From Coemansia sp. RSA 487 (taxonomy: Eukaryota > Kickxellomycota > Kickxellomycetes > Kickxellales > Kickxellaceae), in the NCBI GenBank assembly GCA_027577595.1, contig JANBRJ010000011.1, forward strand, positions 209,842-273,841: a DNA stretch of 64,000 bases, in the 5' to 3' direction. Position 1 is the stretch's first letter. Each line of letters opens with the position of its first letter. A program made the translations under genes and the position numbers. This document shows positions 51,836 to 61,313 of this stretch, piece by piece. A model generated the notes under the pieces. That model had not been told where the DNA came from. It saw nothing but the letters and a program-made list of their open reading frames with translations, and ran no database searches.

Positions 51836-53644
51836 ATGACCGAGACCTACCATGGATTCATCGATACTGCGCGTGACGCTCTGCTGATATTTGAGGCATG
51901 CAATGCTGGGCTGCTGCCGCGGGTGCAGCGCCGATTTAGCGACCGCGAGCGCCAAACAATCCGCTCCGGTGCCGTGTATGTGTGGGACGAGGAGGAAACA
52001 GGGATGCGGCGATGGACCGATGGCCGCACTTGGTCACCATCCCGCGTGCACGGGTGTTTTCTCATATACTACGAGCTCGAGGGTAGGCGCCATCAATTCG
52101 TCAGCAAAGCCGGAAGCGCCAACGGCGGGACCCGTGGATCGCGCGGCTCGCGTCCTGCAGGCCAAGGCAGCTCGTCGCGGCACGCCCCCTATGATCCGTC
52201 GCCGCCCAGCATCATGCAGAAGGAACAGGGCCTTATCAAAAAGGCATTGTCGCTTTGCACCAACGACAAGCATAAGCTGCACCTTGTTTGCTATTATTCG
52301 CGCGAGGATGTCGAGGCCGGCTGTCTGACGTCGCCTACAAACGACCCAATGTTCAACGGCATCGAGGTGTACGAGGAACGCTACCCAGAGATTAGCTATA
52401 GCAATGGCCGCCTTGATCGCTATGGCGGTGGCCGTGCCCGCTCGTCTGCTGGCTCGTCAATGTCGTCAGAAAAGAGATCACAGGCCTATCGCAACGAAGT
52501 GTACCGGTACCCAAGCTACGGGCCATATGCTGGGCCTATTCGCCATGTCAATGTTCCGCCCGTGTATACTCAGCAAATACAGCAGGTCCAAGCACCGTTG
52601 TCCGGTACGATGGATGCAGCATCGCCGCCGTCGTCCGGCCATTCACAAACTCAAGTAGCACCGTACCACTCATCTTCCTCCTCGTCGTCGTCGTCCTTAG
52701 GGCTGCCAGCGCAAAATGGCGCCACGCCGTCCAGCCACAGCATTGGGCCTCATTATTCGCATCATCAACCGCACATACAAGTCTCACACTACACTAACAG
52801 TGGATACTCGCCACGACACCACCACTATCCAGTGCAAGCGGCTAACCCGCCTGGCCAGAATCCTAGCACAAATTCTTCACCACAGGCGAGATATGCTAAT
52901 AATGCACACCTGTATCCTGTAGAAACCAACAGCAGCAACAATATCAACTGTCCTACGCCCATATCGACTGGCCACTCGCATGGCGATTCAGTGATGACAG
53001 CGCCTGTTTATAAACACTCGCCCCCATCAGCGTTTTTGCCATCTCCACCCGGACACACAGGAAACCGCTACCAAAAACAACCCCAGCCTCAGCTTCAGCC
53101 TCAGTCGCAACCACCTGTATGGCAGCACTGCGAGCCACCAAGAGTGTACACAGGCTCCAACAGCGCACAACAGCCTGCAGTACGGACACAGCACACGTCA
53201 CAGCAGGACCACCGTGTATGGAGCAGCGGTCGAAGTGGGTCCATGACCCACGTGAGCGACAGTAGTGCCCTGTCTGTATCCAGGAAATCCCCTCATTCTT
53301 TGCGGATCTCGGGAAGCCAGCCACCACACACGATGCCATTTACTTCGCTGGCCTCGCCTTCCTCTACGCCATATATGCATGCATTGCAACAGCAGCCGTG
53401 CCCTAGAGAAGATGCGACCTTGGTGCGGCTACCATCAATAGAGAAACTCAGTACTCTTCCCTTGCCCCCAGCAGCACCCACAAGACCTGAATCCTCAGAG
53501 CAGCACCAAACCAATGGACCAACAAAGAAACATGCAATGCCACCTGCTATTACGCCTGTAAATGGTAGCAGTGCATCGAATATGAGCAGCGAAGATATAC
53601 GGCAGCTTGCGTCGCTGCGTCTGAGCCTTCATCAATGGAGTTAA
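51836..53644 (+). CDS. WOPR-domain transcription factor (Gti1/Pac2 type)
   Basis: A 602-residue regulator of the Gti1/Pac2/Wor1/Ryp1 family, controlling sporulation, morphology or dimorphic switching in fungi. The WOPR domain covers about residues 1-190. Its first box is TYHGFIDTARDALLIFEACN, with RRFSDRERQTIRSGAVYVWDE and RRWTDGRTWSPSRVHGCFLIY. The second box is GLIKKALSLC, KLHLVCYYSREDV and NDPMFNGIEVYEE. A low-complexity linker separates the boxes. The remaining two-thirds are Ser/Pro/Gln/His-rich and disordered. ATG at 51836. The very long upstream spacer suggests complex regulation. Confidence 0.93.
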   Translation: MTETYHGFIDTARDALLIFEACNAGLLPRVQRRFSDRERQTIRSGAVYVWDEEETGMRRWTDGRTWSPSRVHGCFLIYYELEGRRHQFVSKAGSANGGTRGSRGSRPAGQGSSSRHAPYDPSPPSIMQKEQGLIKKALSLCTNDKHKLHLVCYYSREDVEAGCLTSPTNDPMFNGIEVYEERYPEISYSNGRLDRYGGGRARSSAGSSMSSEKRSQAYRNEVYRYPSYGPYAGPIRHVNVPPVYTQQIQQVQAPLSGTMDAASPPSSGHSQTQVAPYHSSSSSSSSSLGLPAQNGATPSSHSIGPHYSHHQPHIQVSHYTNSGYSPRHHHYPVQAANPPGQNPSTNSSPQARYANNAHLYPVETNSSNNINCPTPISTGHSHGDSVMTAPVYKHSPPSAFLPSPPGHTGNRYQKQPQPQLQPQSQPPVWQHCEPPRVYTGSNSAQQPAVRTQHTSQQDHRVWSSGRSGSMTHVSDSSALSVSRKSPHSLRISGSQPPHTMPFTSLASPSSTPYMHALQQQPCPREDATLVRLPSIEKLSTLPLPPAAPTRPESSEQHQTNGPTKKHAMPPAITPVNGSSASNMSSEDIRQLASLRLSLHQWS

Positions 53645-55311
53645 GAGGGAGGGGGAACATTTACAACTCAGAGAAATGCTACCTTTGTTTCTCGCTTGTC
53701 TAGTTTTTTTTTCGCTTTCTTGTTTACAGTTAATGTCTCAAATACCGCAGAGCCTTGTTCAAATCGACTTTTTGTTTTGAAGCTTTGCGGTATTATCCAT
53801 CTGTTATTTTTTTTGACAAAGCCGTTACAAAAAAGTTAATACTTTTAGCATGCAAAACAATGGATTTCGAATAATAACCTTTATGTGTGTGCTCTATTCA
53901 TCATCCTGCTCTTTTCACTGTGAGCTCTGCATTGTCATCCTATTTTAGAACCCTGTTTTCTAATTTATCCCTGCTGTAAAATGTTTCATAAAATGTTATT
54001 GTTTGTTGCGCACTAGGGGATTCAGTTGTACCCACTCTTGTGTTATATTGCGTTTAACCCGGCTAGCGAATTCATGGTAGCCTTCTTGTGGCGCTTTATG
54101 AGAGCCTGATTGCTTATCTATTGTATTTTGTAAACGCCATGCTAGAAAAGGAACATGGTTTTATTAACCAAAGGCATTTTCTTCTAAAGTTTAATAATGC
54201 GGTATGGAAAAAGCCCAATTAAAGTTTAGACAATTGTCCTTTTAAGAATAATTTAAAACTTTATTGTTCAGAATTGGGACAATAACGAGCACATGTAAGG
54301 CCAGGGGAACGCAAGAAGGAGAGTAAAACGCAACAGAGCTATAAAAAAGAAAAATTTTGTCAAACATCATTCATAGATTCATGCAAAATGAGAGATAAAG
54401 GTAGTTCACAAGCTTTTTCACATTCATGTTTAAAATGGCCATTGTTCTATTTTCCTGTTGAGTCGCATTGTTTGTGTATATCCTGTTTTGGAGTAAAAAT
54501 TGACATTATCTCAATAAAAGTATATACGAATGATTCTTTGCAAAATAGCAGTGGCATTCAAATTATAAGCTGAATATGTTGTCATTTCGGGGAGGAGGAT
54601 AATTACATCATCATTTTGCAAAAATAAAAAAACCGACAATATTATAAACTTGCCACAAACATTCCGCCTCCAATTTTTCGCCTGTCTTGCCACCAAAGCT
54701 TCCTTTCAGTGTGCTGCTTTGTTTGCAAATGCCATTTTGGAAAAGATGAAAAGCCGTTCACACTGTGTAATTTAAAACGATCTGCACTCACGTTATATAG
54801 CATTGGCATTGTGTTATTGGAGTATACATGTGTACTTTCACCAAAACGCATTGGATAGACATGTCAGTCGCAAGCTTTTCGCGGAAAGAAAAAACAACAG
54901 ATAAACCCACAGCCATGCACGTATGCAGAAAACAGCGCTGCACGTCATTCAGCGCCAACATCTTTAGCATTCTTTATTCCGCACATTTCTCTGTTTACTT
55001 TATTTCATCAGCCTCAAACACATGCTGTTGATCGCGAATCAAAATATGCACAAGTATAATCCAACGATTTGCAGCGGCGCCTCTTAGAACATTCTTTTCC
55101 CCTACTTTTGCAGAATTCGAAAAGAATAAATATCAATAATAACATTATTTCCGTGCTTTACACAACATATATAAGCTTGAATCTTTGGAAACGTGCAGGT
55201 CCACTTTTTTATAATTTATTCTCAGGTGATCTACATCGATACAAGCACTATTGCTGCCAATTCCGTGCGTTTGCATGCATTCTTTGAATATGCAAAACCC
55301 GCCACAAATAA
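53645..55311. other. Gene-free spacer downstream of the WOPR gene
   Basis: About 1.67 kb, AT-rich. A small cluster of WOPR-consensus-like 9-mers lies at 54184-54264. No coding frame supportable. Confidence 0.4.
54184..54264. promoter_or_regulatory. Cluster of WOPR-like binding sites
   Basis: An exact TTAAAGTTT (54219-54227) is flanked by two one-mismatch copies, CTAAAGTTT (54184-54192, same strand) and AAACTTTAT (54256-54264, opposite strand). TTAAAGTTT is the core recognised by Candida Wor1 and related WOPR proteins. It lies about 540 bases past the WOPR stop codon. AT-rich sequence yields such strings by chance, so treat it as a hint. Confidence 0.25.
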
Positions 55312-56247
55312 CTAAAATGGAACTATCGTTGCTCGCTTTTCTTTTTGAACGGGTTTCTTGGTTTTAATGGGCGCTGTAGTGTGCAATTCGTGTATGTTCA
55401 TTGGGTGGAGGACAGGTGTGTTGCTGCTTTCAGTGCCATTGTTATTATTGGCACCAACCCATGGAACAGTGGGAGCAGATATATTTTCCTGCGCAAACCG
55501 AATAATCCTATCGAACTCTGGTATTCCTGGTCTAATTCCAATTACCGATAGACGCCGCTGACATGTTGCAGCTGCTAGTTGCTTCTCCGAGCCCTTGGCA
55601 ACACCGACAAGCCGCAATTGATACGGTTTCTCCGTACCACTTGCATTTTTCTTTACGTTCTCAATATCAGTTCCTGGATCGTTTGATTTGGACACGCTAG
55701 CAGTGGCAGTTCGGGCAGCATGTGTCAATGCTGGTAAATGTGAAACTACATGTGATTCGATATCTAGCTTGCAGGCAACCACCAGCGCGATATTGTTTTG
55801 GCCATTGTTGTCGTCTCGCCGCGCTTGTTTCTCCAATGCGCGCGTTGTGCTGTTTATTCCCAGGACCAGATGTTTAAGCATATCCCGACCCTGCAAAGCA
55901 GTTTCGTTTCCTGCGACCTTATCTGCAATACACGGTATTCTACTTTCCATTTTAGATTCTCTGGCATTTACACCCTCGGTGGTATTGTGTTTTTTCTTGC
56001 CTTTCGTTTTGCGCTGTCTGCGGATCTTCAGCCGGCGGATCTGCTTGGATGCACGTCTTGATGCGGCAAAGTAGGCGCTTACAGGCTGCAACGCATTGCA
56101 AAGGGCATTTACTATCTCTTCTTGTGCGGCTTGTTTGGCAGAGGGCCATACTATCGTGTAAGGCTTTGCCAGAGCGTGCTTGAACACCTGGCGCTCCTTC
56201 TGACCCGCCACGCGCGCGGTAACGACCTTTTTCGAAAAAGCAGACAT
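55312..56247 (-). CDS. RNase P/MRP subunit POP3/Rpp38-like protein
   Basis: A 311-residue basic protein related to Pop3/Rpp38, L7Ae-fold subunits of RNase P and RNase MRP. A basic linker (RRLKIRRQRKTKGKKKH) follows the helical N-terminus. Then come LKHLVLGINSTTRALEKQ and NIALVVACKLDIESHVVSHLPALTHAA, matching the L7Ae-like 'LVIGINEVTRALE' and 'LVL...P..L..HLP.L' patterns. Near the C-terminus, YQLRLVGVAKGSEKQLAAA continues the fold. The C-tail is disordered and basic. The ATG is at 56247. Classification rests on those two blocks; RNA binding is inferred. Confidence 0.6.
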   Translation of the reverse strand: MSAFSKKVVTARVAGQKERQVFKHALAKPYTIVWPSAKQAAQEEIVNALCNALQPVSAYFAASRRASKQIRRLKIRRQRKTKGKKKHNTTEGVNARESKMESRIPCIADKVAGNETALQGRDMLKHLVLGINSTTRALEKQARRDDNNGQNNIALVVACKLDIESHVVSHLPALTHAARTATASVSKSNDPGTDIENVKKNASGTEKPYQLRLVGVAKGSEKQLAAATCQRRLSVIGIRPGIPEFDRIIRFAQENISAPTVPWVGANNNNGTESSNTPVLHPMNIHELHTTAPIKTKKPVQKEKRATIVPF

Positions 56248-57064
56248 TCAGAAAAATAAAGAGATTGATTTTTGGTGCTAGAAGCAGGGGATAGACAGTA
56301 CAGGTTTTACGCTTTTGAAAAAAAAAAAGGAAAGTCAATATTTCCCTTTTTGATCTTGCATGGGATTGCAAAAATAAATACAGCTGCTGTTTTTGGGTTA
56401 CTATCACATGCACAAAGCGAATGAAAGGAAGTAAAATACTTGAAGATTGAATGCACCAGAGGCACTTTAACCAAAACATGGTTTGAGAGAATTAGTGTTT
56501 TGTTGAATTGCCAATATAGCGAAGAAAAAAGCAAGGGGCAAGAATGCGCCACCGGAATTCGTTTTTTATAGCCGCTGGGCTTTTGTCCTTTCTAGTGATA
56601 ACAGGTGATCCGGAAAAGTCACTTATTAAAGGTCTTGTGGTCTCAATGCATTATACGAATAGATCGGGTGGCTGCTGTGATGTGGGAAAAAGATCGCTTG
56701 AAGAGCAGGATTTGGTGACCTTTGCGGTGAAGAGCTAGGCACATGGTTGGTGTCTGGGATTTTCCATCTTTCTGCCTACACTGTAAGATAAAAAAACAAG
56801 ATCATCAGCTTTCAAATTTTGGAGTGGGCATGTGGAGAAAGTCGTGATTCGTTTCAGATGATGTAATTGTCGAATGGTAGCTCCGCTCCGTTGCACACAA
56901 ATGCCAGATACAAGGATAAAAAAGTATTGGACAATGAAAGTCGAATTGATAAAAGCAGGAGTCAAGATAACTCTTGGTTCTTAATCCTTCTTTTGGTTAC
57001 TTTATTATTATTGTTTAGTATTTATCTGTCCGATATCAATTGTATTTTACGCCCAAAAATAATA
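56248..57064. other. Spacer between POP3 and the DASS transporter
   Basis: About 820 bases between divergent starts; no separate gene seen. Confidence 0.4.
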
Positions 57065-59060
57065 ATGAGCAACAATGGAAGCGGCCGAAGCGGTGTTGGA
57101 AGCAGTCCTCCCAGCGAGCATTCATCGCTATTGCATGCCGATACTGGCGAAAGAGAAGCCAGTGAACACATAGTTGAGTACAGCTCACTTGATCATCCGC
57201 AGGATGCTTCTTCAATAACAACCAGGTTCAGCGGCCTGCATCGCAGCAACACCACAATCAGCTGGCGTAAGTTAAAATAAGATGCCTGGACAAACAGGAA
57301 ATTAAGCCTCCAAAACGCAAGCAGATATGCGATGTGACTTTTTGCTGGCTTATGACTTTAGACATCCTTGGTTGCTTTCTGCCACCTCTTTGTTACTCTT
57401 TCCCTATTATATTTTTCTTGAATTTCCCATGAAGCAACTCTTTCCATTCAGCACCTTTTAATTTGTGTTCATTTGGCGTCTCTACTGGACTATGGACCAA
57501 CATGCGCTCAATAATATAGGAAGCTGGAAAGTATGGATACAGACGGCCAAGGAGTCGCGGTTTGTTAGCGCACTGCCAGCCATTGTGCTAGCATTTACAA
57601 TAGCGCACTTGCCGGAGCCCGTCGGATTGACGCCGACAAGCATGCGGTTGTTGGGTGTATTTGCAGGCGTAATCATGGGGTTGTTAACTGCTGACTATAA
57701 CATGTCGGTCGTCCTGGCTGTCGCGTTGCTTACGCTGACCATGACAAGGAGCTTTATGTGCACCACTGCCGACGGTCGGCATATAGAATGTGACAGATGC
57801 AATACCATGTACAAGGGCGAGTCGGGGAACTGGCACGAGTACAAATGCGACCCAATTGGCGGCAGTTTCGATGTGGCAGTGTCTGGGTTTGCAAACAAGG
57901 TCTCGTGGCTTGTGTTCACCGCATTTCATATCGGCAAAGCAGTAGAGAAAACAGGGTTTGGTCGACGCATATCCCTGGTTCTTGTCCGGAGCATGGGCCG
58001 GTCCACGGTTGGGATTGGATACGCTATATGTCTAGCGGAGCTTGTGCTTGCACCTTTCATCCCGTCAAACACTGCACGCGGTGGTGGGATCATATATCCT
58101 ATCGTTGAGTCGGTAATTGCGTCGCTTGGTGTTGAGTCGCGAATGGGTGAGGAGGACCCTGTTGGCGGATTCTTCTCGTTTGTCGCTGCCGCTGCCAATC
58201 TTTTGTCTTCGTCGTTGTTTGTCACGGGCATGGCAGGAAACCCAATTGTTGCAAGCAAAGCGACCAGCATCTTCGGTATCGAGTTCGGGTTCTCTGAGTG
58301 GTTTCTAGGCGCATGCGTACCCGGACTTCTTTTGATTTTCCTGGTCCCGCCTGTAATGTACATTATAATGCGCCCAAAGATTGACTTTGGCTTGCTGTCC
58401 GTCGACATTCGCCAGCAGTATCGTGCGCTTGGGCCCGTATCAACGGACGAAATGAAACTGTGTGCCACGTTGCTAGGGTGCCTGATTCTCTGGATAGGCA
58501 CCCCGTATTTTGGCGTCGATTCTGCAGTTGTTGCATACATGGCTATTATCGTGCTGGTACTGATAAACATTTTGACATGGGACGATATAGTCAAGAACCA
58601 CAAAGCTTGGGACACGTTTTTTTGGCTTGCATCGTTTATTGTTCTTGCCGAACAGCTCACGGCTCTGGGCATCACCGAGTGGATAGGTAACTCTTTGTCA
58701 AGGTCCTTGCAACACGCGTCGCCCATGACCAGCACACTTTCCTTATCGTTGGTTTATTTCCTATCGATGTATCTGTTCTCGTCGATATCTAGCCACGTCG
58801 TAGCCTTTGTTGGCCCCTTCTTTGCAGCAGGACATGTGCTTGGATGCCCGCCGCGGCTGCTAACGATCCTTATTGCGCTGTTTAGTTCGATGTCTGGTAT
58901 ATTGACGCCGTTTTCCACAGGATCCGTTGCGATCTATGCTGCGCAGGGCTACATATCCCAGCCGCGCTGGTTCCTCTATGGACTGACAATGTCAGCAATG
59001 ATGCTGTGTACAACTTTCTCTGTTGGCCTTATGTGGTGGAAGATCCTCGGCTGGTATTAG
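57065..59060 (+). CDS. DASS-family dicarboxylate transporter (2-oxoglutarate/malate type)
   Basis: Divalent-anion:Na+ symporter superfamily (DASS/SLC13-like) carrier closest in layout to plastid 2-oxoglutarate/malate translocators and bacterial CitT/TtdT-type proteins. Exons 57065-57266 and 57520-59060 join in phase across a 253-base intron (GTAAGT donor, ATATAG acceptor), giving 580 residues. The better-looking acceptor at 57451 would run into a stop. The ATG at 57492 within the intron is an alternative start. Family landmarks: TGFGRRISLVLVRSMG, LAPFIPSNTARGGGIIYPIV, FVTGMAGNPIVA and the closing YISQPRWFLYGLTMS ... WWKILGWY. A roughly 30-residue Cys-rich loop (CTTADGRHIECDRCN, then CDP) sits between the early helices. 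The 67-residue leader is Ser-rich and cytosolic. Confidence 0.82.
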
Positions 59061-59257
59061 TATAGAAGCGATTTTATTAACAGATTGGTTTTATTTTTTG
59101 AAAAGTGATGTAGTTGTTTAGAAACAGCGAGAAAGGCACAGTCTGTAAAAAGGTGCTGTGACTGATTGCGGTAAAGGTAATAAGTAGACACTAATACTAT
59201 CCTTAAAAAATTTTAACAAACCGTAATTTTGGGTCACTATGCCAAGAAGGCGGCTCG

Positions 59258-59339
59258 AGTCACATGGCCGAGTGGTTAAGGCGGCAGACTTAAGATCTGC
59301 TCTCTTTAGAGATCGTGGGTTCGAACCCCACTGTGACTA
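59258..59339 (+). tRNA. tRNA-Leu (TAA)
   Basis: An 82-base class II tRNA. The acceptor AGTCACA/TGTGACT is seven perfect pairs, followed by TGGCCGAGTGGTTAAGGC in the D arm. Anticodon stem GCAGA/TCTGC holds loop CTTAAGA (anticodon TAA). A long variable arm (TCTCTTTAGAGAT) and T arm GTGGG-TTCGAAC-CCCAC complete it. Discriminator A, no intron, no CCA. A T-run just after is the Pol III terminator. Confidence 0.95.
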
Positions 59340-59384
59340 ATTTTTTTATTTTATTTTATTTTTTGCATTTTCCAGCAAAAAAAC

Positions 59385-60842
59385 TTACAACGGGATGCGA
59401 CGAAGAGGGCGAAGCGTGTGGAAGAGACCAAGCGCCGATGCAAGAAGAAGGACCGAGTTTGCCTGGTGAGCTGATGCATTGGCGATGGGCACAAAGTCAA
59501 CAAGCGTGGTGATACCTAGAGCGACCTGAAGCCACGCAAGAGAATACATGAGGTGCATGGTAGCGCGAGCGGCGCGAGGCAGCGGGAGGCTGCGACCGTG
59601 CCACCAGAGGGCCGAGAGGGTAAAGAAGGTGGTCATTGCGAGGGCGCGGTGCTCAAGTTGGACGGTTGACGGGTTTTCGGTGAGGTTGCGCCACATGGCG
59701 GATGTGTTACCACGGGCGTAGAATGTGTCCCAGAGCTCCGACAGCGGCGGTGTTATGCCAAGACCCATGTTCGGGAACTCGTTGTAGATAAGGCCGGCAT
59801 CGAGCCCAGCAACCATTGCGCCTGAAAGACACGTTGCGCCGACGAGGAGCGTGGCGGCGGCGGTTTTGCGTCGGAACGAAGCAACGGTAGGCTTGAGAAG
59901 CAGCGTGCGTAGTGCCTCGGGATTGGCGATCTTATTTCTGGCAAGGCGGTTTGCGCGGATGATGTTCCAGCCGTAGAGGGAAAGCCCAGCATACAGGAGG
60001 TACGCCAGAGACAGGTGCGAAGTCAGGCGGTACTGGCTGACACGTGGGACGGCATCGGGCCGCTCGGCCAGCTCCTTTTCGAGTCCCGACGAGACCATGT
60101 ACCAGCCCATTGCGCCCTGACCAAGAAGCAGGAAGCCAAGTCCTGCTAGCTTTGCCTTGCCCGCCCGTGTCACCATTCCTTTAGATATAAAGTAGGCCAT
60201 TGGTAGCAAGTACACCACACCAAAGAGGCGGCCGACGTTGCGGTGGAACCACTCCATGAAGTAGATGCGCTTGAAATCGTCCAGAGTAATCCCAATGTGC
60301 ACCTTCTGGTACTCGGGGAACTGCTTGTATTTGGCGAACTCGGACTCCCACTCGCCGTCGCTGGTGGGCAGCTTTGCGCCGGTGATGGGTGCCCATTCGA
60401 CGATGGACAGCCCAGACTCGGTCAGCCGCGTGAGCCCGCCCCAAACAATGATCCCAAACACCATCGATGCGCAAAAGAGCGACCAGTACCCGACGATCGG
60501 AGCATCAACCGAGCGCTTTCCCGAGCCCTTTGCTGCTGCTGCTTCTTCTTCTGCAGCTGCTGCCGACGCATGTCTACGGAACGGTTGCAGCGATATGCTT
60601 TTCAAAATACTATGCCGTCCTGCGGTAGACGCTAGTTTAGAGGCTGCCAGAAAGTTGGAACGCCCGATCATGGCTGGAAAGTGCGAGGTGTATGCTGGAA
60701 GTGCATGCTTACTTGTGCTAAGGTATCGCAAATGGCCAAAGGACACCAGAGACCTATACTGCAGTGTTCTGCTGATGAGACTTCCACTGCCCATGCTGCT
60801 GACAGGCACAAAGCGTAAAAACACGCCCGCTTGAAGATGCAT
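59385..60842 (-). CDS. COX15: Heme A synthase COX15
   Basis: Mitochondrial inner-membrane heme A synthase, oxidising heme O for cytochrome c oxidase. The protein has 485 residues. The first ~100 residues are basic, Ser-rich and acidic-poor (MHLQAGVFLRFVP ... HLRYLSTSKHAL), a presequence. Conserved blocks follow: VWGGLTRLTESGLSIVEW, the heme-liganding motifs FMEWFHRNVGRLFG, SQYRLTSHLSLAYLLY, TVQLEHRALA and ANASAHQANSVL, and GAMVAGLDAGLIYNEFPNMG. Eight membrane spans fit the family. The only reasonable ATG is at 60842, just after a (CAAAA)n repeat. An intact COX15 fits an aerobic respiratory fungus. Confidence 0.95.
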   Translation of the reverse strand: MHLQAGVFLRFVPVSSMGSGSLISRTLQYRSLVSFGHLRYLSTSKHALPAYTSHFPAMIGRSNFLAASKLASTAGRHSILKSISLQPFRRHASAAAAEEEAAAAKGSGKRSVDAPIVGYWSLFCASMVFGIIVWGGLTRLTESGLSIVEWAPITGAKLPTSDGEWESEFAKYKQFPEYQKVHIGITLDDFKRIYFMEWFHRNVGRLFGVVYLLPMAYFISKGMVTRAGKAKLAGLGFLLLGQGAMGWYMVSSGLEKELAERPDAVPRVSQYRLTSHLSLAYLLYAGLSLYGWNIIRANRLARNKIANPEALRTLLLKPTVASFRRKTAAATLLVGATCLSGAMVAGLDAGLIYNEFPNMGLGITPPLSELWDTFYARGNTSAMWRNLTENPSTVQLEHRALAMTTFFTLSALWWHGRSLPLPRAARATMHLMYSLAWLQVALGITTLVDFVPIANASAHQANSVLLLASALGLFHTLRPLRRIPL

Positions 60843-60848
60843 CGATTG

Positions 60849-60880
60849 CAAAACAAAACAAAACAAAACAAAACAAAAAA
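60849..60880. repeat. (CAAAA)n pentanucleotide repeat
   Basis: About six tandem CAAAA units immediately upstream of the COX15 start codon, ending in an A-run. It is in the 5' leader, so length changes would alter the leader rather than the protein. Confidence 0.8.
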
Positions 60881-61313
60881 GAGAGCTATCTAAAAGAGTA
60901 GCAAAAATAGATCAATTGGAGCAAAGATAAACGAAAGAAAGGAACAGAAGAACCCCATTCGCATCTCCGATGGCTAGCCCTGATTATTGACAATAGAATC
61001 AGACTTTGGAAAATTAGCTTACCCTAAGAAAAACCCAGGACTCGGATCGGCTTTACTGTCATATTTCTGCTTCTAACAGAAGGATCCCAGCGTTTGGGAG
61101 CCGGGTACTTCAAAGTTGGTTTGCAGTCAAAGGAAAGTTCATGATCAACATTCTTACATGCCCTGTTGATGCGCTATCTGGTCTGTCACCTATTGATTTG
61201 GTTGCAACGTTAGTTGTTTTTATTCCAATTTTTCTTACACTTCAATGCATTCGCCATACAGCATGTAAAAAAACATACCTTGGACAAGCCAAAAATGTAT
61301 CAGAAGGAGAAGA
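60881..61313. other. Spacer between COX15 and the SANT-repeat gene
   Basis: About 430 bases upstream of COX15. The only feature I see is the pentanucleotide repeat at its left end. Confidence 0.4.

Noticed and set aside
57452-57519. Acceptor at 57450-57451 for the DASS intron
   Set aside because: It looks better than ATATAG by consensus, but the resulting frame meets a TAG before the transporter begins; only the 57519 acceptor joins the frame.
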